Assembly (NCBI RefSeq): GCF_040954645.1
Contig: NC_092806.1
Location: 150,006,429 to 150,070,428, forward strand
Source of the DNA: Diabrotica undecimpunctata
Lineage: Eukaryota; Arthropoda; Insecta; Coleoptera; Chrysomelidae
DNA: 64,000 bases
Reading direction: 5' to 3'
Shown here: positions 1 to 12,036 of the stretch, piece by piece
Layout: every line of letters starts with the position of its first letter
Position numbering within the stretch: the stretch's first letter is position 1
Notes under the pieces: model-generated
What the model saw: only the letters and a program-made list of their open reading frames with translations
Database searches by the model: none
What the model was told of the DNA's origin: nothing
Made by a program: the position numbers and the translations under genes

Positions 1-165
1 TAGCTGCTGCAATCCAGTTTGTTTCTATTCTCCTTAGGTCGTCGGTCCATCGGGTGGGTGGTCTGCCTCGACTTCGCTTGTCGGCTCTTGGTCTCCACTC
101 CAATAATCTCTTCGTCCATCTTCCGTCTTCCATTCTAGCAACATGTCCAATTTGTTTATCCTCCA
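1..165 (-). mobile_element. LINE reverse-transcriptase C-terminal fragment, RTE/BovB-like
   Basis: Read on the minus strand, this encodes the tail of a non-LTR retrotransposon polyprotein. The pattern is IGHVARM, then LEWRPR, then GRPPTRWTDDL, typical of the basic region that follows the reverse transcriptase in RTE-like LINEs. The fragment runs off the left edge of the window and is truncated on its 5' side near 165, where a plus-strand LINE fragment begins. It has no catalytic residues and is a dead remnant. Family level is inferred from the motif; the exact clade is uncertain. Confidence 0.7.
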
Positions 166-1375
166 ACAATTAATAGAAAAAAGAATAGCGGTTAGTACTG
201 AAGTACATCTAGCCTTTATCGACCTAGAAAAGGCATATGATACAGTTCCAAGACTTAAATTGTGGCAAGCTTAACAACAACTCGACATTAGTACCTTTTA
301 GGAATAATCACAGAAGTATACAGGGATAACACTACTTATCTAAAAATCGGATATAGACTATCAGAGCCAATAAAAGTAACTATAGGACTAAAACAAGGAT
401 GCAGTATGTTACTCTAACTGTTTAATTTATATATTGAGGTAGCCCTCCAAAATTGGAAAAACCCCTGCCAGGGAATGGGAATCCCCATAGAAAATGACGT
501 ACTGTTCTCCCTGAACTTTGCGTATGACCAAGTCATCCTAGCTCAAGATTCTTATGATCTAGAATTTATGATAAAGCGTCTATAGAGAGAATATTTAAAA
601 TGGGGGTTACAAGTCAGCATGAAGAAAACAGAATATTTACTTAGTTATCAATTCAGATGCAAGGTTTGAAGTGTTGATAGACGAGGACGTGGAAATCCAA
701 CAAGTGGAAAATTTTAAATATTTAGGTCCACTCATTCCTAAGAACGGCTTGGAAGAAACCGAAATTAAACACGAATTAATCAGGGACGTAAAATTGTAGG
801 ATGTCTGAACTCCTTATGGTGGGATCACAACATTTCCAAAAGGAACAAAAAAAGAATAGAGCAAACCATGGTTGAATCAGTTCTTTGTTATGGCTCTGAA
901 GTATGGACAATTAATGCAGACCTGAAGAGAAAATTGTTGGCAGTTGAAATGGATTATTTGAGAAGAAGTGCTAGAGCATCAAGGCAGGAAAGGAAGACCA
1001 AAGAATCTATAAGAAATAACATGAATGCTACAGAAACGGTCATTGACAGAATAGAAAGAAGAGGTTCAAAATGGTTTGAACATCTATTGAGAATGCCTGA
1101 CGAACGTTGGCCCCAAAAACTTCACAAATGGAAGCCCCTTGGAAGAACAAAAGAGGTAGACCTCGACGATCATGGAATGAAAGAATTAAAAGAGCGATGG
1201 AATCGAGAGGTTTGGAGGAGAAACATGCCTTGGACCGGGAGGATTGGCGGAGGAAAACGGGAATACGGCGATAGCCGTCTCCAAAATGTATTGTATTTAC
1301 AAGTTGGATTAATGTCAAACGTCAATAACCTTATTGTAACCTTCAATTGTGGCTTATTTCCATTAAAATAGTGAT
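159..1375 (+). mobile_element. LINE reverse transcriptase remnant, FADDQ family copy A
   Basis: This is a plus-strand LINE fragment carrying reverse-transcriptase fingers (AFIDLEKAYDTVP near 215-255), a decayed catalytic box (FAYDQ near 517-531, where relatives have FADDQ), the thumb (CYGSEVWTI near 888-915) and the basic C-terminal tail to about 1290. Frameshifts and stops break it, for example at 273 and near 584. Its longest open piece is 868-1371. It is clearly related to 14335-15020 (copy B), and more distantly to 40833-41699 and 52433-53307. It lacks an endonuclease, so it is 5'-truncated. Non-functional. Confidence 0.8.
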
Positions 1376-1689
1376 TACTTTAAAATGCCACAAGAAAATA
1401 GCTTCAGAACAATAGATAAGATCTAGATACGAGAAGGGAGTGTTCCAAAAATGTCGTCAGCCTTACAGTGGCCACCCCACTTTCGGAGTACGGTACGTGC
1501 GACAATCAACTGCGCACAAGTAAGAGAGGGTGGTTTTAGTTGCTAGGCAGGATAATAGATACCTGAATCTTTGGCACCGCTATCTTTAGTACTTTAAATT
1601 AAACTAAAACCCAAATTTTAGGGACTCAAAATGAAGGTAGCATAAAAAAATTTCAAACCCCCCCCCCCCTAAGACAAATTCTGGGTGCG
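1376..1689. other. Unassigned stretch with a short C run
   Basis: No coding signal was seen. A run of about ten C residues lies near 1660-1669, followed by a short segment that looks like a repeat end. It may be the end of an unrecognised element. Confidence 0.4.
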
Positions 1690-2330
1690 CCACTGCTTTG
1701 GATCTCTTGTACATCTTTATTAGCTCCTGGTTTGTTCGTTTGCTTCATTTCTCGTTAGCGTCCTTTACTTTACTTTACTAGCCTACTACTTTACTTTAAC
1801 CAAATTTCTAACTTTTTTCTTCTTTCTGATTTAAATTGCTATTCCTATGTAATTTTCACAGACGGTTTACCTTTTTTGTGAATTGGGCAGGTGAGTGTTA
1901 TGTTTCATTACTATGGCATTTTTTTTATTTTCCCATATTTTTATGATAAGTCGAATTATCTTTTGCTGCAGTATATCTCCTTTTGCAGTTTTAATATTTC
2001 TGCTGGCGCTCAGCTGTCTCTTATTACTTCTATTACCTCCTTCCCTGTCGATTCTTGTGTTTTTTGTTATTATATTTCTTGTGTTTGTTGCTGTTTTTCT
2101 GTTTCTGTTAGGCCTTTATCGTTTAATCATTTGTCGAAATACTCTGCCCATCTGTTTAATTTTTTTATCTTCTGGTAACATACCATCTGTATTTCTGCAA
2201 AACATTGTGCTTTTATTTTGTGTCACTCGTGACTTTTTACTTCTTAAAAAAACTTCTTTTTTGAATTCTGCACAGTAAGAAGAATCAAGAAGAAGAACTA
2301 TTAATTTCACTATAATTTTTTAATCACAAA
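1690..2330 (-). mobile_element. LINE endonuclease-to-RT linker fragment
   Basis: On the minus strand the sequence reads as the basic linker that precedes the reverse transcriptase in many LINEs. Its pattern is DGMLPEDKKIKQMGRVF, and further on LIIKIWEN, which matches the usual '...L..LI.KIWE' motif just before the RT fingers. Several frameshifts are needed to follow it. The plus-strand open frames over the same bases, which look like a chain of hydrophobic segments, are antisense artefacts. Partial and inactive. Confidence 0.55.
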
Positions 2331-2334
2331 ACAC

Positions 2335-3628
2335 ACCACTCGCTTCCTTCCATTCCATTTATCATGCTCTGATCAAACTACCGGACTATAACAGTGCTCT
2401 TCAATATGTATACAGCTCTGAAAGTACATATTAAGCAAAATAAAGATAATGTTTTAGATTTATATTGATAAAATTTGTTGTCAATTGTCAATAGTCTCGT
2501 ACGATAAAAATACTGGTAAAATTTGGATCTCAGTGTATATTTGAATAGTGTCTAACTTCAATTATAATCACTATGTCATAGTTAAAGATAAAAATCCAGG
2601 AATTTAAACTGTATATCTCACCACATGAAAGGCATCACCTTTTATGAAACCTCGGTACGTCACTAATTACAAACTCATCCGCAAAAATAATGTATCCGAC
2701 TCAGGGTCTATATTTATCGATTTGAACACCGCTTACAAATCTTGGCAACCGTTTCCATAATCATCTAATTCTGTCCAAAACATCTGACTGGAATAGTCAC
2801 ACAAACAAAAACGAATCGCAAAAACAGTGACATCACACCTGACTTACAGAACCGAAATTAGAATTTTCGTTCGTTTTTGAGTACGAGTATTTTGACTCGG
2901 CCGAACAAATGGCTGCAGCTGTTCTTGACATGCGGAATCTGATATTACTTACTACTAACTGAGTTTATAAACGTGAAGTGTTTGTACATTCGATCAATAT
3001 TTTGAAACATCTAAGTAAAGCTTGTGCAAATGAACAGAGTTACTAAAAATAAGTCATTTTATGCATTCAGGCTCGGTTCTAACATCAAACGAAGGAAATA
3101 TTTAGGATAATCTCTTCTTTACAGGATTATTCGCAAAGTATGTGTTCTAACGCAACTTGTTATTCGTACATTAAAGAAACTTAGTTAAAAGCATGTAACG
3201 CTTCGCGGTATCAATAAGATAATCTTAACCACGGTCCAATCCTTGCACCATAGGAATACACAGCGTACTTGACTCTATTATAAGAACCGATTAGTCTTGA
3301 TTTCCTCTCTTTTCTACATTTAATGCAACTTACCACCTCTTTGCAAATGTCGTGTTAATCACTTTATATTGATCAAAGTTCTAAGAGACATTGTGATGAA
3401 TGGCAGAGACGTTTGTATAAATTGCAAATTTACATTGAAATCAAACAACCTCAGTTTTAGTAGACGGTTAGGAATCATAGGCTCATAATATTAAATGAGG
3501 GGTAGGTCAGGGATCCCAGGCAGGGAGTTGGCATTACAGTTAATAAGAATTCTCAAAAATATGTTTGTAACTTTGTTCCCCACTCTTCTAGAGTATTGAT
3601 GCTGTCTCAACTTTCCTTTAAAACGTAA
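2335..3628. other. No recognisable feature
   Basis: About 1.3 kb of AT-rich sequence with no long open frame, no obvious terminal repeats and no motif I recognise. It may be intronic or ancient repeat sequence. Confidence 0.5.
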
Positions 3629-4274
3629 AATAAATATAGTCCAAGTATACGAGCCCACTGCAGACAAGGATGAAGACACCATACAGAACTTCTATGAACC
3701 AATTGGCAATGTCTTAAAGCTGACTAAAAGACATAATATAAATATTAAATTAGAAGATTTAAACGCTAAAGCGGGCCAAGGAGAAGTAAAGAATTGTGTG
3801 GGGCGATATGGACTCGGGGAGAAGAATAAACATGGAGATCGGCTGGTTGATTTCTGTATTAATGAGGAATTCATAACTGCAAATATCTTGTTTAAACTTC
3901 CTAAATGTATATTATATACATGGAGGTCACCAGCTGATAATAACAACAAATAGTCAGATTATATTATCGTCAACAGAAGATATAGAAATTCTATGATATC
4001 CAAAACTTATCCAGGAGCGGACATATTCTCCGATCACAATCCGGTTGTTTTGTCGATAAAAGTAAAATTAAAAAATGTAAAGCACCCTAGCTCCAAGCAA
4101 ATCATGGATAAAAGTCGGCTTAAACAAGAGAACACATCTGTGGAAATGGTAATTAAGGAAAATCAAAGAAGATAATGTAGAAACTCTATTGACCAAAAAT
4201 TGGGAAAAATTCAACATGCTCTTGTGTCAGTTGGAAAAGAAACCCTCAAACCACTTGGGGAAAAACAAAACCTT
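3629..4274 (+). mobile_element. LINE apurinic-like endonuclease domain, first half of a split LINE
   Basis: This plus-strand fragment encodes the C-terminal two thirds of an APE-type endonuclease, the nicking domain of non-LTR retrotransposons. YTWRSPAD lies near 3916-3940 and the catalytic SDHNPVV near 4033-4053. A TAG stop near 3951 breaks the frame. The protein runs on into the linker and is then cut at 4274 by the inverted LINE 4275-6526. It resumes at 6542. The last 15 bases (4260-4274) are repeated at 6527-6541 as a target-site duplication. Confidence 0.85.
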
Positions 4275-6526
4275 AGATTAGATTAGTTTAGATTTAGAGA
4301 GAGATAACATTCTCTAGCCTGACTCTTTTTATAAAGACTAGTAGCTTCGAGACTGTACCTTCCATGTAGCTATTTGCCGGTGGATTTTCTTCTCCTAATG
4401 CAAAGAACCAGACATTTGCCAGTCTGTCACACTGACATAAAATGTGCTCTGCTGTTTCTTCTTCGAGGTGACAGAATCTGCATAGGCCATCATCTGATAA
4501 TCCTATCAGCTTCAAGTGCCTATTCAGCTTACAGTGCCCTGTTAGAAGACCTACTATGGCTTTGACTGTTTTGCTGTCTTTGCTTATTAGGCCTGCCGTA
4601 AATTTTGGCAAATGTTCTGTAATGAACTGTTTCGCATGTCTTTGTCTTGGTGAATTCCTCCATCATTTTAGAGATTTGTGAGCTACCCACTTCCTTGTAG
4701 CCGTTCTTGTTACTGACTTTGCAACGCCACAGAAGGGTTCCGGTCCAATGAATAGCATTGATGAGCCTTGTTTGGCCATTTCATCTGTTTTTTCATTGCC
4801 CTTATGACCCTCGTGCCCCGGTACCCAGGCTACTGTAACCTTGCTACGGTCTCCTAGTTTATTTAGGGCACACGCGCAATCCCATACTAGCTTAGAATTT
4901 GCCTCTATAGAATTGAGTGTCTTAAGCGCTGCCTAGCTATCTGTGAAGATGGCAACTGAACAGAACGTTCCTTCCTGCCTTTCTATTTCTTCCACGCAGT
5001 GATGGATTGCCGTTATTTCTGCCTGGAAAACTGTCTCATCCTTAGATAGACTTACCGGAAAATGTATCCCTTGATTTGTCCCTACTATGCCGGCTCCCAC
5101 ACCCTTCGATGTTTTTGAGCCATCCGTGTACCAGGTAGCAGTAGCTTGTATGGGTACACCTTTATTCCAGTCTTCCCTGCCTGGTATCTTAATTGTGAAC
5201 TTATTGTTAAAGCTATATCTCGTAGCTGTTGCATTGATAGGTTTCCCCATCACAATATCGGCTTTTAGCTCCTCGATTAGCTTCCTGTTGTCAGTACATT
5301 ATGCATCTGGCTTATATGTCGTCTGACTAATCTGTACATCTGTACACTAGGAGTTGTTTTTATGGCCCCCGTAATACACAGGCATGTTAGCCTTTGTGTA
5401 TTACCTAGCAGCCTTATTGCTATCACTTGCTACGTCTTTGTCCACCACGTCACTGAGCCATAGGTTATCGTGGGTCTAATAACCCTTGTGTATAACCATA
5501 GAGTCATTTTGGGGTTAAGTCCCAATTCTTACCGCACATTCTTCTACATCTGCCCAGGGACATAGTAGCTTTCTGTGTGGTTTTCAGAATGTGATTATTC
5601 CAGGTAAGCCTATGATCAAAATATACCCCAAGGTATTTTGTTTCTTTGGCAAATGAAATCTCTGTTCTTTCCAGAACCGGTGGTTTTAGGCCTTGTAGTG
5701 CTGTTTTTTTTTTGGTGAAATTGACGATTTGTGTTTTCTGAGCATTGACTATCAGTCTCTTGCATTCTCTCAGACACCAACCGAGCAAACCTGCCCCTGA
5801 CAACGATTGCTTTATCGTCAGCATATTCTAGGCAATAAAAGCCTTCTGTGGACAGATTTCTGATGAGATCATCTACCCCAAGGTTGCTCAAAGTAGAGGG
5901 GACAGAACTCCTCCTTTTGGACAGCCTCCACCTAGTTTTGCTTTGATGGTTGCTTTACCCAAAGTGGACATTACTCTCCTATTCTCCAAGGATGCCCTTA
6001 TCCATCTACATATTACAGCAGGTGCGCCTCGTCTACTCATAGCTCCTATCAAAAAGCTGGTGGTAACATTATTAAATGCTCCTTCTATATCTAAAAAAGC
6101 GGCCATTGCTATCTCTTTGTCTTCCATTGACTTTAAGATAAGCCTATTTACCTTAGGCAAGTATATTACTTTAACCTTTTGCCATATTTCCGGTACGACC
6201 CCCCATGCTAAACTGGCTTTGAGGAGCTTGCATAGGTGAGGTATCAATACCTCTTATCCCATATGCAACAGTATTGGATATATGCCATTTGTCCCTGGAG
6301 ACTTATATGGCCGAAACTTATTTATAGCCCATCTAATTCTGTTTGGTCTTGTGATTGCTGTGGCTATTTCCCAATCTGTAGACCTTTTCCTAGTGAGCCT
6401 TTGGTCCATGTGGGTTTGCCTATCTGCATCATCTTTTAGCTTTCCGAATTTCTTTCTTGTATAGCGTTAGCTTATACCTGTAGGCATCCCAATCTTGATT
6501 ACTTTTGTCTTTCGAAAAAAAATTCC
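4275..6526 (-). mobile_element. I-superfamily-like LINE with RNase H, nested insertion
   Basis: This minus-strand, 5'-truncated LINE carries, in order, RT fingers (AAFLDIEGAFNN near 6090), the RT turn (GVLSPLL near 5890), the YADD box (near 5830), the thumb (LGVYFDHRLTW), an RNase H domain (WYTDGSKT near 5130, an acidic VFQAEITA, IFTDS, then GNEKTDE) and a C-terminal CRFC...H..C zinc-knuckle-like motif near 4470. An RNase H after the RT is typical of the I/ingi/LOA group of LINEs. It is split among several frames and inactive. Its 3' end is a short TTAGATT-type repeat at 4275-4290, next to a perfect 15-bp target duplication. Confidence 0.88.
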
Positions 6527-6541
6527 GAAAAACAAAACCTT

Positions 6542-7865
6542 GGATGACAATAGAAATTCTTGAACTTATGGAAGAACGAAGAAAACATAAGCAAACATAA
6601 TAAATACAAAGAAATTCAGAATACATCAAAAAGAAAATTCGAGAGGCAAAATAGAGGTGACTCTCCGACAGATGCAGGAAATAGATGATCTGGATAAAAA
6701 GTATGATAGCTTTAGTTTACACAAAAAAATCAAAAAAATTACAGATTCTAGGAAAAACACAAGAACGAATATCCTTAAAAATGATAAAGGAGATATTATT
6801 AATGATATCAAGGAAAGATTGTGTCACTGAAACAATTACATCCAAAAGCTGTTTAATGATGAAAGAGAAGAACTATCATTTAGAAACCACAGAGGATACC
6901 TGATCACCAATATTACGGAAAGAAGTCATCTGTGTCTTCAAAATCACAAAGGAGGATAAAGCTACCAGACCAGATGATGTGCCCATCAAATTATTAAAAT
7001 CCATTGATGAAGATGGTATTGATGTAATGGTTGAACTCTTTAATATAATATATCAGACTTCCACAATCCCCAGAGAATAGCTGCAATAAACCTTTGTGGC
7101 AATACCCAAAAAGTAATATGAAATATCCTGCTTAGATCACAAAACAATAGCTTTAATGTCACATACTTAAAACGTTTTTGAAAATAATACACAGCAGAAT
7201 GTTAAAACTCTTGAATATGAAATTAGTGATACACAATTTGGCTTTAGAAATGGTATGGGCACAAGAGATGCTTTGTTCGGCTAGAATGTGCTGGCCCAGA
7301 GATGCATGGATATGAATCAGAACATGTACTTATTTTTGTACATTTTAAAAAGGCATTTGATAATGGTTTAATGGTTAAACATGAAAAGTTTGTAGAAATA
7401 TTAAAAAGCAAAAATATTGACAGTCGTCATATGAAAATAATATCTAATCTATATTGGAATCAAACTGACAAGGTAAAAGTTGACAACCAGACACCCGAGA
7501 TATCAAAATATAGAGAGGAGTCTGCCAGGGTTGCGTGCTGTCACCACTACTCTTCAATGTCTACGGTGAAGCGGTTTTTAAGAAGCGCTCTCAGATTCAA
7601 TAGAAGGTATATCTATCAATGGAGAAGTTTTGAATAACTTGCGTTTTACAGACGATACAGTAATAACAACGGATAACAACAATGATTTACAGAATGTAAT
7701 GCAACGACTTAATGAATGCTGTCATTAATACGGACTAAGGATGAATTTGAAAAAAACTAAATGCATGATTATGACTAAATCAGCAGATGCAAACATCCAA
7801 TTGATTGTTGAAGATACTGTAATTGAGAGTGTGGATACCTACAAATATTTAGGAACATGAATAAC
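6542..7865 (+). mobile_element. LINE linker and reverse transcriptase, second half of the split LINE
   Basis: This continues the element interrupted at 4274. It gives the linker (KPWMTIEILELMEERRKH), then the RT fingers with FDNGLMVKHEK near 7340, GCVLSPLLFN near 7530-7560 and a decayed catalytic box FTDDTV near 7648 in place of FADDTV, then CMIMTKS and TYKYLGT near 7840. Stops and frameshifts are frequent, so the longest open run is about 110 codons. The copy ends at about 7862, where an inverted LINE tail abuts, so its C-terminus is missing. It resembles the GAA-tailed LINEs found elsewhere in the window. Confidence 0.82.
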
Positions 7866-8000
7866 TTTTAGGTTCCTTGCTGTTATTGCTTCATCGATAT
7901 CATCACGCCAACTTCTTCGAGGAGGTTCTCTATGTCTTTCCTCAGAGGGAATCCATTATAATATTCTTCAAGGCCATCTATCTCCTGCAACCTCGGATGA
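7866..8000 (-). mobile_element. LINE C-terminal tail fragment
   Basis: The minus strand reads WIPSEERHREPPRRSWRDD followed by IDEAITARNL. This is the Arg/Pro-rich tail seen after the RT in FADDQ-family LINEs; compare RRSWRDEVDEAM at about 40950. It is short and isolated. Confidence 0.6.
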
Positions 8001-8690
8001 AAGCTGCCAGGAAAACCACCAAAAAATAACAAGAGAGCTGGTGGTTAGGAATCACAAATAAGACTTTATATTACATATAAATACCGGCCATAGACTTATT
8101 CTGTGGCAAAGCATACCTATACTTAAATTTTGATTTTAATAAATTACAAAAAATAAATTCGGAAGGTAATTAATTCACCTTTACACACAATTTTATTAAT
8201 AAACATATTAAAAATTTCTAAATCAAAACTATGCTACATAGTAACACATAGTAACACAGTATACACAAAGTAACACCCACAAAAATAATGGAGAAAAACG
8301 ATTAAAATCAATAATTACGGTTCTGTTGGTAAACGTAACGAGTACGAAATCGACGAAATAATACCATTCTAGGACAGCTAAGTTGGTGGTGAACATCACC
8401 ATGACGTAATAAAATCAAAAAGAGGTGGGAGTATTCGGAGATGACTGCCAGAAATTGTTAAGAGGTTTTCCCTTATTCCCCCACGGTTGGTCGAAAAACA
8501 ATGTTGCCAAACACTGCACGATTTCCAAACTTTCCTGTTTTGTTCCACTATGCAGTTAATTTAGCAATACTTCTTTTTGTCATTCCACATATTCACTTAC
8601 CAGTCTCAAATTCTTCTTCTAACAAATTTGCATTACACGTTTTTATTTAGTTTTGATCTACTCCTTAGCCTAGAATACCTACCAAGAGGT
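8001..8690. other. No recognisable feature
   Basis: AT-rich sequence with short A/T runs and no ORF or repeat boundary I can define. Confidence 0.45.
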
Positions 8691-8699
8691 AATTAATTA

Positions 8700-8865
8700 A
8701 ATCAATGAAACGCTCGGCACAATTCCAAGCAACAATAAGAATATTACATTGTGATCCAAATAATAGACGAATATATGCAAGAATAAACAAAAAAGTAAAA
8801 AATCTAGTAACTAAACCAAAAAATACTTTCCGGGAAAGTAAATGCCAAGAGGTCAACAAATATAT
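8700..8865 (+). mobile_element. LINE linker fragment
   Basis: A short plus-strand open stretch reads RIYARINKKVKNLVTKPKN then FRESKCQEVNKYI. This resembles the basic, coiled linker between endonuclease and RT in LINEs ('...A...FW..KC.EIN.YI'). The assignment rests on this pattern alone. Confidence 0.4.
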
Positions 8866-8934
8866 CCAAAGATATCTGTCTCTGGTCATTTCTTTTAACG
8901 CAGGCATAGATCTTTTGCATATTCTGGTAATTTG

Positions 8935-9370
8935 ATGGAATCATCTTGTTGGGGTTCTCCCTTGTGATCTTCAGCCTTTTTCCTTTTCTTGGCTAATAAG
9001 TATTTCCATGTTTTCTGTGTCTGCCTCATAACATGTCCAAAGTATTTTAATTGTTAGAGGTTGGACTTTGCTGGAAAGCCGTTTGTTGACCTTTAGTTTA
9101 GTTAAAACATTGAATTATTTGTCCTTTGGTCGGTAAGCGGAATTCGTTAGATTCTTCTTCAACAGAACATTTCAGTGGCGTCTATATTTCTTCTTTCCGC
9201 ATGTCGTAGGGTCCAAGATTCACATCTGTATGTCATTATTGGAAATATTCAGCAGTTGATCAACCTAATTTTTAGAGTTATGTGAAATTTTAGTTCTTCC
9301 ATATTTTGGGCATCTTTGCTATAGCGACGTTTGCTAGATCACATCTACGTTTTATTTCTTCCTGTATCAA
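8935..9370 (-). mobile_element. LINE C-terminal fragment
   Basis: On the minus strand, patches in different frames give SWTLRHAERRNIDATEMF, then RIPLTDQRTN, then LKYFGHVMRQ. This is the diagnostic order of the region after the RT thumb in LINEs (W.L....K..A.E....R.L.I.WT...TN...L...K....GH..R). It is heavily decayed. Confidence 0.6.
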
Positions 9371-9404
9371 TCAATCAATTGTTATGTAGTTTACTCACTA
9401 TTGT

Positions 9405-9610
9405 GATCTTTGTGATTCTTTAACATATATCTGAATAAGACCTTTTCAGTGTGGAAAAGAAAGTGCTGCAGTAAGGTTATCCCAATTGAAGACGAGAGAT
9501 TGTATACGACACAATTCGCTGGCGACCAAGCTATTTTAGCTGAAGACGAGATTGATATGGACTTTATACTTATACACATAGGACATATTAAGAGCCTCTG
9601 CATATAACGC
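9405..9610 (+). mobile_element. LINE reverse-transcriptase fragment with mutated catalytic box
   Basis: The plus strand reads LFNIYLNK near 9415 and then WKRKC. It continues VIPIEDERLYTTQFAGDQ and ILAEDEIDMDFIL before a stop at about 9604. The box FAGDQ replaces the catalytic FADDQ, so the first aspartate is lost. The segment belongs to the FADDQ LINE family found at 14335, 41699 and 52433. Confidence 0.65.
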
Positions 9611-10095
9611 TCTGATGATACCGAAGGTTAAAATACATATTAGTGGATGGCAGATGCCCTGCATTGAAATTAAATCTAAAACCTTCTTTCTGTTTTATTT
9701 CTTTACTCGGTTTCGACTACCAGAAACTAATTACCCACTAAACTAAGAATTTTTGCCGTAATGAACGACATATGGAATGAAAATTGCAGATTCTCTTGTC
9801 GACTGAGTCATCAATATGTCTGCTTTGCAATTTGTAGAAAGCGCAGTGGTAAACATTTGAATTTAGTTTCACCAAGGAGGAAATCTTAGGATTTCTAATG
9901 TTACTGTATTACAGTTTAAATTACCATCAATCAACAGCATCCTGTCTGGGGAACTTAACACAATTCTATAAGCGTTAATTGTGATACAAGTTATAATTAC
10001 TGATTCTCTCAGTTCATTACATAAAATAAAACAGCTGTAGAAAAATAATTCCATAGGCTATCTAATTCAATACAGTTTCATCTTCTAGATGAAGC
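9611..10095. other. No recognisable feature
   Basis: No supported coding region. Short decayed sequence lies between two LINE remnants. Confidence 0.4.
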
Positions 10096-10501
10096 TAAAC
10101 TGAAGGTTCGCTTCATGTGGATCCCATCTGATACTGGTTTGCAACACAAAGAAAAAACTGATCATCATGTAAGTGAAACAATACAAAGTGCGTCGTCGGT
10201 GTTAGTGAAGAAAGTTTTAGAATCCGATTTTAAGTGTTTTGTTAAGCAAAAGGTGCTAGGTGTATGGTCAAATGAATGGCACAAGCCACAATCGTTTCTA
10301 CACACCATTAAGACTACAATAAATTCTTGGTGTGAAACAAGCATTGACCGTCAGCTATACGTCTAAGTCGCTCGTTTGGGTATAGGACCCAGCAAAATAA
10401 CTCATGGTTACCTTATCTCTAAATCAAACCGCCCTTCAGGTGAATATTGTAACTGTGGTATATCTGTAGCACATATTTTGGTAGATTGTCCTAAATACAT
10501 T
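10096..10501 (+). mobile_element. RNase H and C-terminal region of a LINE, first half
   Basis: This is the plus-strand end of a second RNase-H-bearing LINE. The last RNase H motif appears as FMWIPSDTGLQHKEKTD near 10110-10160, then LGIGPSKITHGYL near 10376-10415 and the zinc-knuckle-like C.C....H.L.DC ending at about 10495. An inverted LINE interrupts the frame at 10501. The bases 10471-10501 are repeated exactly at 11160-11190. The lysines and the HKEK before the aspartate differ from the usual G.EKAD and suggest decay. Confidence 0.82.
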
Positions 10502-11159
10502 CTTTTTCTTCTTCAAATGCCATCTCCGCGGCGGAGGTCGGCAATTATCATAGCTATTCGGACTTTTGAGACGACTGCTCTGAAAAGTTCATTTGATGTA
10601 CATCCGTACCACTCTCTCAGGTTGCGCAGCCATGACATTCTACGCCTTCCTATGTTTCTCTTTTCTTGGATCTTTCCCTGCATAATCAGTTGGAGCAAGG
10701 TGTATTTCTCTCCAAGTGTAATATGTCCGACATATTCCAATTTTCTTGTTTTAATTATATTTAAAACTTCTATTTCTTTATTCATCTTTCTCAGAACCTC
10801 TTTGTTTGTAATGTGTTCTGTCCACGATATTTTCAGAATTCTTCTATACACCCACAGCTCGAATGATACCCACAGCTCGAATGATTCCAGTTTTTTCATT
10901 GATGTCGCATTCAAGGCTCAAGATTCCATTCCATAAAATAAAGTCGAAAAAACATAGCACCTCGCCAATCTAACTCTTAGTTGCAATTTTAAATCCCTTG
11001 TACATAACACTCTTCTCATTTTGTTGAAATTTGCTCTAGCCTTTTCTATTCTGATTTTGATCTCCTGAGTGTAATCATTTGTGGAGTTAATCATTGTTCC
11101 CAGATATGCATATTTGTCCACTTGTTCGACGTTGGTTCCGTTTATTAGAAGGTTCTCGT
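10502..11159 (-). mobile_element. GAA-tailed LINE, 5'-truncated, with a 31-bp target duplication
   Basis: This minus-strand insertion encodes only the RT thumb and tail: YAYLGTMI, ARCYVFSTLFYGMES, LWVYRRILKISWTEHITN, LEYVGHI, LLQLIMQGKI and RRRMSWLRNLREW, ending near 10515. One internal repeat duplicates ESFELWVSFELWV (10860-10890). The 3' end is a GAAGAAGAAAAAG-like tail directly at 10502. It is flanked by a perfect 31-bp direct repeat (10471-10501 and 11160-11190). This is the longest target-site duplication in the window and an unambiguous sign of retrotransposition. Confidence 0.92.
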
Positions 11160-11475
11160 ACATATTTTGGTAGATTGTCCTAAATACATTAATGAAAGAA
11201 AAAACACTTAATACAGTATACCACCAAGTTTTAAGATCTAATTGCAATTTTAAATACTTATGTAACTATCTAAAAATCATTAATATCCATAACAAATTAT
11301 ACGTAAGTTTTATATTTCATAGATCTTAATAATATAGACCTTTAATTTTTAATTAACAAACCAACTAAAACTGTAATTTACTTTTTAATTTTATATTGTA
11401 ATTATTGTGTTTTGTCCACCCGCTAAGTAATAACACTCAGTGGTTGATGCATTTAATAAATAAAAAAAACTCTAG
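11160..11475 (+). mobile_element. RNase H LINE, 3' remainder and 3' UTR
   Basis: After the second copy of the duplication, the interrupted LINE resumes with the end of the C.C..H.C domain (LVDCPKYINERKKH), a short terminal extension and an AT-rich 3' UTR. It ends near 11469 in an A-rich tail after 'aataaataaaaaaaa'. The A-rich end marks the probable 3' terminus. Confidence 0.7.
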
Positions 11476-12036
11476 AATAAACTTAGATTAATAGTTTCTG
11501 CCGTTTCACACATCAGATTATGTCAATTGAAAATAAAAATGCATTTTGCGTTAGAATTTCAAAGTCGTATATACAGTAATAAATTTTGATCTTACTGAGT
11601 TCATTTTTATATTTGGTAAATTTAAATAAATATTAACAATTCAATAACAACATTACTTTAAAGTAATAGCTTATTGTTATTATAATATATTGATAACGTT
11701 ATAACTTTTTTATTGAAAAATTAATTATCAATAAATGTTTATCATATAAATTGTCATGCTACAGAGAGTATAATATTTAAATATAAAATAATAGAATTTT
11801 ATATTGAAATAGATTCTTATAGACGGACAGTAAAATGTGTCTATTCTAATAACTGACTATTTGAGTGGAAAGATAATTCGCAAGTCATTTGTTTTGTTGG
11901 CACTTTGTGTCCATTTCATGAATTATTTTATAATAATTTTGTCTGCATTGCAGGAGGTGTATAAGTAAAAAAAGATAGCATGCTTTGCAACCCTAATTAA
12001 ACTTACTTCTCCTTTACAATTTATTTCTTACATTAC
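11476..12036. other. AT-rich stretch without features
   Basis: Very AT-rich and non-coding. No terminal repeats were identified. Confidence 0.45.

Noticed and set aside
1891..2278. Plus-strand hydrophobic ORFs that could suggest a transmembrane protein
   Set aside because: The minus strand carries LINE linker motifs; the hydrophobic frames are its antisense.
4294..4611. Stand-alone zinc-knuckle protein (CRFC...H..C)
   Set aside because: It is the C-terminal domain of the I-superfamily-like LINE at 4275-6526.
10376..10936. 186-codon plus-strand ORF as one gene
   Set aside because: It starts in an RNase H LINE and runs antisense through an inserted LINE; the 31-bp duplication proves two elements.
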